Origin: a virus
Virus record (IMG/VR): IMGVR_UViG_3300027976_000082
Span: 1-40,677 of that record
Length of the DNA: 40,677 nucleotides
Reading direction: 5' to 3' (one strand)
In this document: piece after piece, positions 35,547 through 40,677 of the stretch
Numbering within the stretch: the stretch's first letter is position 1
Layout: every line of letters starts with the position of its first letter
Program-made: the position numbers and the translations under genes
The notes under the pieces: generated by a model
The model's database searches: none
Told to the model about the DNA's origin: nothing
What the model saw: the letters and a program-made list of their open reading frames with translations, nothing else

Positions 35547-38417
35547 TTAGGAACCCGGGAGCCGACGGTTAGGGAGGTGACGGGGGACGGGCCTGCCCCC
35601 AAAAGCGCGGCGGGCCGGGTTATCTACTGGTCCTCCGCGACTTCCTCTGAAGCTCTGCTCCCCTTTATTACGAGAATATAAGGCAGACATTTCTTCAGCC
35701 TTGGGAGACATTTTACCAATCGCATAGCCCCCACGCGCACCAAAAGTCAGCCCTGCATCGGCTAGATATCCACGGTCATTGCCAAGGCCTGATCCGATAA
35801 GTGACTCGACCACCTCCATCATACAGTCGGCCATATCCTTAGTTTGGATGGGGCCTTCGTCTTGCTTTTCTACGCGAGGGATCCGGCCGTTCTTAATCTC
35901 TTGTAGGTATTTAAGTTCAAGACCGGCACGGTGCGCATCTGCCGTGTCGTTGGGGCAGTGGATCAACCCCTGATACAGAGCGGTTCTGAAAACCTCGGCC
36001 CTGTTCCAGTTGGTCTGAATGTTAGCGGTCTTTTCAAAGATCCGCACTTCGCCGATGTTGCGTTTACGAAGCTCCTTGCGCAGCCATTGCATCGGCCACT
36101 GAGACTGGTGCTGATCAAAGGTCAACGTTTCGGGTCTAAACAGATTACAATAATCCAGCAGCTCTTCTAGAATGGGTTCCCAATCGATCACATTGTCAGA
36201 GAACTCTGCCGGGACCCAGCGCTTGACAATATCGAAGACGGCGTGTGCCTCTGGCTTTTCATTAATTTGAAACAGCTCTATGTGTCCCAAGGCAAATCCG
36301 AACCCGGCAGTCGTTGAAGATGGATCGATGTGAGCGTGATACGAATACTGGTAAGAGGAGTTTTCCCAGTTCGTCTTAAACGGGTGGTAACGAATCAGGT
36401 TCTTGCCCTCATTGTCAGGATCTTGTTCATTTGTGTCTTCGGGGCGACCGGCCATCATTCGGTCTACCTGTAGCGGATCCAAGTAGGCGTTTATAACCTC
36501 AGAGAAACGTGCACGGCGCTCGACCTTGTACTTGATCGGATCGCCCTTCTCTTCTTGCTGCGCGATAATGATGGCTTGACGATCATCATCGGTGAAGAAA
36601 AGGTTGCCATCGTCATCCTTTTTATCCCACTCCCAGTCAGGGGAAACCGTTACACATTTTTTAGGGCCAACATACGTGGGGTCTTCCCACCAGCCCTCAA
36701 ATAGCGACCACGAAGGGAGACGGATACCAAGCGACGATGGGGCGACGGCAGTCCCATTATCCATTGCCATGGACTCTTCGAAGCGCTCATAAAACTTTCC
36801 GACCTTTGAGTACGGCGAACTATTGCAGTTTTTAGAAGCGTATCCGTTGCAAACATAGTTGGCGGTAGACGTGGTCAAGGCCACAACCTCCCCGTACCCA
36901 TCCGGCTCGATGGATAAGATCGTGTCTTTGTTTCTCCACTTTGATGTGAACAATTTACTTTGTAATTTGTGGATTTGAACTGGTCGAGTCCAATTTGCAA
37001 AATCTGTGGCAGCTTGCTTGTTGGCCCTTTCGTCTGTGTAAGTCTTTATGTGATATGCTCCGCCGATCCCCAACTTGCTAGTAGATTGATGATACGCCCA
37101 ATCGAACCCCATGTTAGTCAGGACTTCTTCGATTTTATTGCAAATTTTAGGATTAGCCCCCTTGGACTGGCAAATTGTTAAAGCTTTGCCTCTTGCGGCA
37201 TAGCCCTCTCCATCAAATATGCCACCAAGCCATGCTGCATCACGTTCGAGGGCTTTATCCAGCGGCGGGGTGGGATCAATAACATGGGCCAATTGACGAC
37301 CGACTTTGGGTTCCGCATACCACTCTCCGAGCGCTGCTGCTGCGCTAGAACCACCACTAGATAACGTCGTTAACCATTTATGATCAGGAGTGCATCTAAA
37401 CGTCCTCCCTGACTCCATTGTGACTTTAACGATGGGCGATTGACGGCGTGAAACATTGGTAACAGTCGACCCTTGCAAGACCCTTTCTTTATGAGAGGTC
37501 GGGGAGGCCTCAAGCCTATTATTCCAACCAACAACTTTATCACCAGTCTTGATATCGCCAATTGGTTTAAATGATAAGTCTTCCATCCAAACCGGGGCCT
37601 CGGGCGGATTGCAGAAGATCATGGCGTCCCTTCCGAACTGCGCAAGCGCCGGGACGGCAGCGGCATAAATCTCTGAATCTGCTTGATCCGACTCGCCTTG
37701 CTGGAAGTGGGCAAATTCGTCGAATACGATTGCCATCGTGGCGCTACCACGAATGGTTCTGGAGTTAGCAGAATGCGCCTTGCCTCGGACCTTTGAGATG
37801 TCGCGCTGGACCCGGCGGCCTTGGCGCTTCCACTCCGCTGTGCGTCTAATGTCGGTCTCAGTCATCAAGGAGAACTCAAGCTCTTGCACCTTATGGATAT
37901 GACGACCAAGCGCCGCACACGAGTTGACCATGGCCGAGAAGTCTGCGTACTGCATGCCCTTGGCCTGCTCCTGAGAGGCGGCGATACAAGAGAATACGAT
38001 CTCTTTGTCTTCGTCGATCCCGTAGTACTTCCCCGGGTCTTGGAGCTGCACGGTGTCGAACACCTTTTTGGCCATTGCTAGGCCAGTGATAAAGCCTTTT
38101 GAGCAACGACGGCCCCCGACAAAGACCACTTCGCGGAAGTGCTGATAACCGTTGTCTCGTAGCCACTGGCTACGCTCTCTAATGTCAGGGCTGATCTCGA
38201 TTTCGTCATTTTCATACCCTCCCGAAATCCAGTAATCAAGGATCCGGTTCTCTTCGTCTGTCAGGTCCTCCAAAAACATCAGCTTGAGAAGAAGCCGCTG
38301 GCGCGGATAGAGAGTGCGCCCACAGAACTTAGGCGACTCCGCGAAATCTATAATAGAGACAGGCTTCGTGCTGAGGTTGTGTTCCAGCGAGCTGATGATG
38401 TCGAGCGCCCCAGCCAC
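35547..38417 (-). CDS. Large terminase subunit interrupted by an intein
   Basis: A 956-aa frame; removing the intein leaves about 694 aa. The N-terminal ATPase part has the deviant Walker A VGGRRCSKGFITG (100-112) and Walker B MAIVFDEFAHF (228-238). The C-terminal nuclease part has HIDPSSTTAGFGFALGH, ETLTFDQHQSQWPMQWL and KDMADCMMEVVESL with the expected acidic residues. Terminase cuts and pumps DNA into the capsid through the portal. The intein lies at residues 269-530, shortly after Walker B, a frequent insertion region. The start is GTG at 38417, with AGGAGAGG upstream and 3 nt after the preceding stop. Confidence 0.9.
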   Translation of the reverse strand: MAGALDIISSLEHNLSTKPVSIIDFAESPKFCGRTLYPRQRLLLKLMFLEDLTDEENRILDYWISGGYENDEIEISPDIRERSQWLRDNGYQHFREVVFVGGRRCSKGFITGLAMAKKVFDTVQLQDPGKYYGIDEDKEIVFSCIAASQEQAKGMQYADFSAMVNSCAALGRHIHKVQELEFSLMTETDIRRTAEWKRQGRRVQRDISKVRGKAHSANSRTIRGSATMAIVFDEFAHFQQGESDQADSEIYAAAVPALAQFGRDAMIFCNPPEAPVWMEDLSFKPIGDIKTGDKVVGWNNRLEASPTSHKERVLQGSTVTNVSRRQSPIVKVTMESGRTFRCTPDHKWLTTLSSGGSSAAAALGEWYAEPKVGRQLAHVIDPTPPLDKALERDAAWLGGIFDGEGYAARGKALTICQSKGANPKICNKIEEVLTNMGFDWAYHQSTSKLGIGGAYHIKTYTDERANKQAATDFANWTRPVQIHKLQSKLFTSKWRNKDTILSIEPDGYGEVVALTTSTANYVCNGYASKNCNSSPYSKVGKFYERFEESMAMDNGTAVAPSSLGIRLPSWSLFEGWWEDPTYVGPKKCVTVSPDWEWDKKDDDGNLFFTDDDRQAIIIAQQEEKGDPIKYKVERRARFSEVINAYLDPLQVDRMMAGRPEDTNEQDPDNEGKNLIRYHPFKTNWENSSYQYSYHAHIDPSSTTAGFGFALGHIELFQINEKPEAHAVFDIVKRWVPAEFSDNVIDWEPILEELLDYCNLFRPETLTFDQHQSQWPMQWLRKELRKRNIGEVRIFEKTANIQTNWNRAEVFRTALYQGLIHCPNDTADAHRAGLELKYLQEIKNGRIPRVEKQDEGPIQTKDMADCMMEVVESLIGSGLGNDRGYLADAGLTFGARGGYAIGKMSPKAEEMSALYSRNKGEQSFRGSRGGPVDNPARRAFGGRPVPRHLPNRRLPGS
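36828..37613 (-). other. Intein within the terminase
   Basis: 262 residues (269-530 of the precursor). Cys1 begins CNPPEAPVWMEDLSFKPIGD, followed by IKTGDKVVGW (block A) and GRTFRCTPDHKWLTT (block B, TxxH-like TPDH). A LAGLIDADG-type motif LGGIFDGEGYAARG lies near 397. The C-terminal blocks are ILSIEPDGYGEVVALT and YVCNGYASKN, followed by Cys+1 of CNSSPYSK. The penultimate residue is Lys instead of the usual His. Exteins rejoin as DAMIF-CNSSPYSK, matching uninterrupted terminases. Confidence 0.85.
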
Positions 38418-38420
38418 TCG

Positions 38421-38828
38421 TCACCTCTCCTTTTGACCGCGATAGGCCTCGTTGCGCCTATCGGCCTCAAGGACCTCCCATTGCTTCTTTTCGTGATCGA
38501 ATCCGTCTTTGTGGATGGAGTCTCCGGGCATCTTGCCGATGATCTCAATGGTGGGCGGCTCTCCATAAAAGCATGGCGCCGGATCGAGGGTCGCAAGAAT
38601 GTTCATTTCGGAGGCCAGCCGCGACAGAGCCTCGTCGCGCAGGGCGTTAAGATTTGCAGGAGTGTTAGAGCGTGCTCCATACTTGCTCACAAGCTGAGCG
38701 ACCATCTTGCCGATTTTCTTAACCTCTTCATCGGTTAGCTCAGTAGCATATGTAGCCAGCTTTGCTGTACTGCTAATACGGTCATCTGCGACCGGCATCT
38801 GGTTTACGGGGGGCGGGACTTTAGCCAT
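38421..38828 (-). CDS. Small protein upstream of the terminase, possible TerS
   Basis: A 135-aa protein beginning MAKVPPPVNQMPVADDRISS. It is helical in the middle (LTDEEVKKIGKMVAQLVSKY, NALRDEALSRLASEMNILAT), with a C-terminal PCFYGEPPTIEIIGKMPGDS and HEKKQWEVLEADRRNEAYRG. Its location just before the terminase large subunit is the usual place of a small subunit, but no DNA-binding motif is visible, so the assignment is by position only. AAGGAAAG lies just upstream of the start. Confidence 0.6.
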   Translation of the reverse strand: MAKVPPPVNQMPVADDRISSTAKLATYATELTDEEVKKIGKMVAQLVSKYGARSNTPANLNALRDEALSRLASEMNILATLDPAPCFYGEPPTIEIIGKMPGDSIHKDGFDHEKKQWEVLEADRRNEAYRGQKER

Positions 38829-38836
38829 AACTTTCC

Positions 38837-39508
38837 TTACTGTGAGAACAGAATGTACGAAATTTTCGTATTAGTTTGGTTCGCGGTTCCTCCACCGGCT
38901 GAGTAGCGCGACCTTAACTTAATGGTATGAGACGCGGCCGTTAGGTTGACAATCCAAATTTGTGAGGCGGTGGCCCTCTGTCCGCTAGCGGTCCCTGCAA
39001 AAAAGGCACCACCCGTCTCAGAATTTCCATCTACTTGTAGCTCCCCTAACAGGGTGGCAGAAGCCGTGGTCTGAAAATCAAAAATCCCGGTAATAATCGC
39101 CGTGCTGGCCACAGACGGAGTGAATGTAATAGTCGCCCCCGCGATGTCAACCCAAGATCCGCTTAGCGTTAGGGTCGCAGACGCCGCCGCTGAGGCATTT
39201 GTCAAAGCCACCTTGGGCGAAGTGGCCGCCCCGGTTGCCAACTTGCCTGTCGTAACAGCGCCCGTGTCAAGCTTCGCGGTAGTAACCGCGCCATTTTCAA
39301 TTTTAGCCGCAATGACCGAATCCGTTTGAAGGGCTGCGGCGTTTACGGCTCCGGTAGCGATTCCTCCGGCCACAATGGGCGTCCCTTTCCCTGAGCCATG
39401 GTCGTGATCGTCGATGGCATCAAAGTTGGCAGCAAGCTGGGCATGGGAAAAGTAATCTGAAATGCTATCCCATTTGGTGAGATTCATGTTGGGAGTCACG
39501 CTGGCCAT
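38837..39508 (-). CDS. Tail-fibre-like protein, paralogue of the tail-collar protein
   Basis: A 223-aa protein. Its N-terminus MASVTPNMNLTKWDSISDYF, then HAQLAANFDAIDDHDHGSGK, is clearly related to that of the next protein. It continues with the repeating AAKIENGAVTTAKLDTGAVT, typical of fibre shafts, and a beta-rich C-terminus (SWVDIAGATITFTPS, HTIKLRSRYSAGGGTANQTN), probably a receptor-binding or trimerisation domain. The start overlaps the preceding stop (TAATG). Confidence 0.7.
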   Translation of the reverse strand: MASVTPNMNLTKWDSISDYFSHAQLAANFDAIDDHDHGSGKGTPIVAGGIATGAVNAAALQTDSVIAAKIENGAVTTAKLDTGAVTTGKLATGAATSPKVALTNASAAASATLTLSGSWVDIAGATITFTPSVASTAIITGIFDFQTTASATLLGELQVDGNSETGGAFFAGTASGQRATASQIWIVNLTAASHTIKLRSRYSAGGGTANQTNTKISYILFSQ

Positions 39509-40623
39509 TAGACTGTATTCCTAACCTTGATTAAGTACAAGACACCAACAAACTTTGGACGGGCATCAATAGACCCGCCCGACGGGTTAGTGGTTAAACT
39601 TGTTGGGTTTGAAGTAAGCTCGACCAAATTAGTCCCCGGGGAGGATGAAAGCGTTTCGCCTCCGGTTCCGCCTGTCAAGGTCACGCGCTTGCCGACCCCG
39701 TTTACCGGCGGGCTTGAGAATGTCAAGAACCGATCATAGATACGGTTTGCAGTTGTGGCAGGCAAAGACATAATCGAAACCATTGAATAAGTGCTTTGGG
39801 TGGTGCGATATCCTGCCCCGGCATATTGCGTATATGTGTCTAGTGTTGGCGAATAGTAAGCGTCGGGATACGTGCCCAGAATAGTGCCACCGTTGACTGG
39901 ATTGATGGCCTCAAAGCTCTCTAGGTCGACGGGGTTCATAATGCGTCTTTGCCAATCGTCGCTGCCGCTCTGGGGAACCTGAGCGGCTACGGGGAAGAAG
40001 TGTACATGTCTGTGATCGCTAAGGCTATGGCTGTGTGACTGGACGGTATGGGTGTGGGCGTTCGCGGTGTGGCTGTGGCCCTCTACGGTGTGGGTGTGAG
40101 AGGGCACCGTATGACTGTGACTGATGTCGATTGTGTGACTGCCTCCAGCATAGCCAACGGCTGGCGAATCTGTAGCACTGATTCCGGACCCGTCTGTCGT
40201 CGCTCCGAGTAGAAACCGGTTACGAAGATCTGGAAGCGTGACAGCCCCACCGCCGGGGAAATCGTGTTGACCAGCCGAAACCACTTGTCCGCTTGCAACC
40301 AGCCATCCATCAGGGATGGCAGTAGCCCCACTAGGCCTCCACCATGGCATGATGCTGCCGATTGGGTGGACATACTGACGATCCATCTTCTGGGCCGTTA
40401 CCGCGTTGTTAGCAATCTTCCCGGTGGTGATGGCCAAGTTATCAACCTTGGCCGTGTTAATGGCAGCATCTTGAATCGCGGTTCTTGTGATACGGGGTCC
40501 CTCGCCGGGGGTATGGTCGTGGGCGTCTAGCGTGTTGAAATTGGCCGCAAGCTGATTGTGATCATAGGGGTCGGAAGCCTGATCCCAAGAAATCAACCCC
40601 ATATTTGGCGTAGTCAAAGCCAT
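39508..40623 (-). CDS. Phage tail-collar fibre protein with His-rich repeats
   Basis: A 371-aa protein. N-terminal module MALTTPNMGLISWDQASDPY with LAANFNTLDAHDHTPGEG is shared with the neighbour. Then come NTAKVDNLAITTGKIANNAV repeats and a tail-collar domain: IGSIMPWW, IPDGWLVASGQ, FPGGGAVTLPDLRNRFLLGA. Next comes a stretch of HTHT/SHSH units (SHTHTVEGHSHTANAHTHTV and following) likely to bind metal along a fibre, as in other collar-type fibres. The start overlaps the stop of the partial gene (TAATG). Confidence 0.8.
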   Translation of the reverse strand: MALTTPNMGLISWDQASDPYDHNQLAANFNTLDAHDHTPGEGPRITRTAIQDAAINTAKVDNLAITTGKIANNAVTAQKMDRQYVHPIGSIMPWWRPSGATAIPDGWLVASGQVVSAGQHDFPGGGAVTLPDLRNRFLLGATTDGSGISATDSPAVGYAGGSHTIDISHSHTVPSHTHTVEGHSHTANAHTHTVQSHSHSLSDHRHVHFFPVAAQVPQSGSDDWQRRIMNPVDLESFEAINPVNGGTILGTYPDAYYSPTLDTYTQYAGAGYRTTQSTYSMVSIMSLPATTANRIYDRFLTFSSPPVNGVGKRVTLTGGTGGETLSSSPGTNLVELTSNPTSLTTNPSGGSIDARPKFVGVLYLIKVRNTV

Positions 40624-40677
40624 TATGCCGCAGCCTCATCAGCAGGTTTCGGAAACTTAGCTTTCACAGCAGCACAA
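40623..40677 (-). CDS. C-terminus of a gene cut by the window edge
   Basis: Only the last 17 codons are visible, ending CAAVKAKFPKPADEAAA and a stop that overlaps the tail-collar start. Nothing can be said of its role. Confidence 0.5.
   Translation of the reverse strand, partial: CAAVKAKFPKPADEAAA

Noticed and set aside
1-40677. CRISPR array, rRNA or tRNA genes
   Set aside because: No regular spaced repeats and no RNA-gene signatures were seen on reading either strand.

Overview
This window is a piece of a double-stranded DNA tailed phage (or prophage) genome. The evidence is a portal protein, a large terminase carrying an intein, tail-collar fibre proteins, exported cell-wall lytic proteins and long runs of tightly overlapping small genes. 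An actinobacterial host is my inference. It rests on an Rpf-like transglycosylase, a moderately high GC content and many leaderless transcription starts. I saw no rRNA, tRNA or CRISPR array. The major capsid, tail tube and replication genes lie outside the window, and the right edge cuts a gene.

Layout: (1) 1-4280, plus strand: small accessory genes (conserved phage hypotheticals, a long coiled coil, a SLOG-domain protein, zinc-ribbon proteins, tiny membrane peptides). (2) 4277-18200, minus strand: a 1101-aa protein with a PcfJ-like domain, a coiled-coil/TM holin-like protein, an operon ending in small proteins, a DUF3846-type gene, an IS110-like Tnp-domain protein preceded by a striking triple stem-loop RNA candidate, an ArdC-like antirestriction gene under an operator-flanked promoter, a pair of exported peptidoglycan-active proteins (3D domain and Rpf-like), an HExxH protein, an HNH-repeat DNA-binding protein and a SWIM zinc-finger protein. 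(3) 18263-19198, plus strand: a short divergent cluster with nested leaderless starts and one frameshifted gene. (4) 19201-40677, minus strand: very large multidomain proteins (nucleotidyltransferase plus PcfJ; CCA-adding enzyme fused to a long N-terminal region), a nucleotide/RNA-end cassette (P-loop PNK-like kinase, HAD nucleotidase, dNMP kinase), then metallophosphoesterase, portal, two large virion-type proteins, terminase and tail fibres.

Two patterns stand out. First, at least eight genes start 6-7 nt after a -10 box of the form TGnTATAMT (variants TACACT, TATTAT, TAAGAT), so their mRNAs should begin at the start codon. This looks like a phage-wide leaderless promoter class. Second, the 171-nt gap upstream of the IS110-like gene holds three copies of one RNA architecture: an outer stem, 12/12-nt internal loops and a GCC-GNRA-GGC hairpin. 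The two full copies have three compensated base-pair changes. Its placement next to a transposase-derived protein that lacks the RuvC half and the expected catalytic serine suggests a repurposed bridge-RNA-like system or an RNA-controlled leader. This is the best candidate for an undescribed system here.
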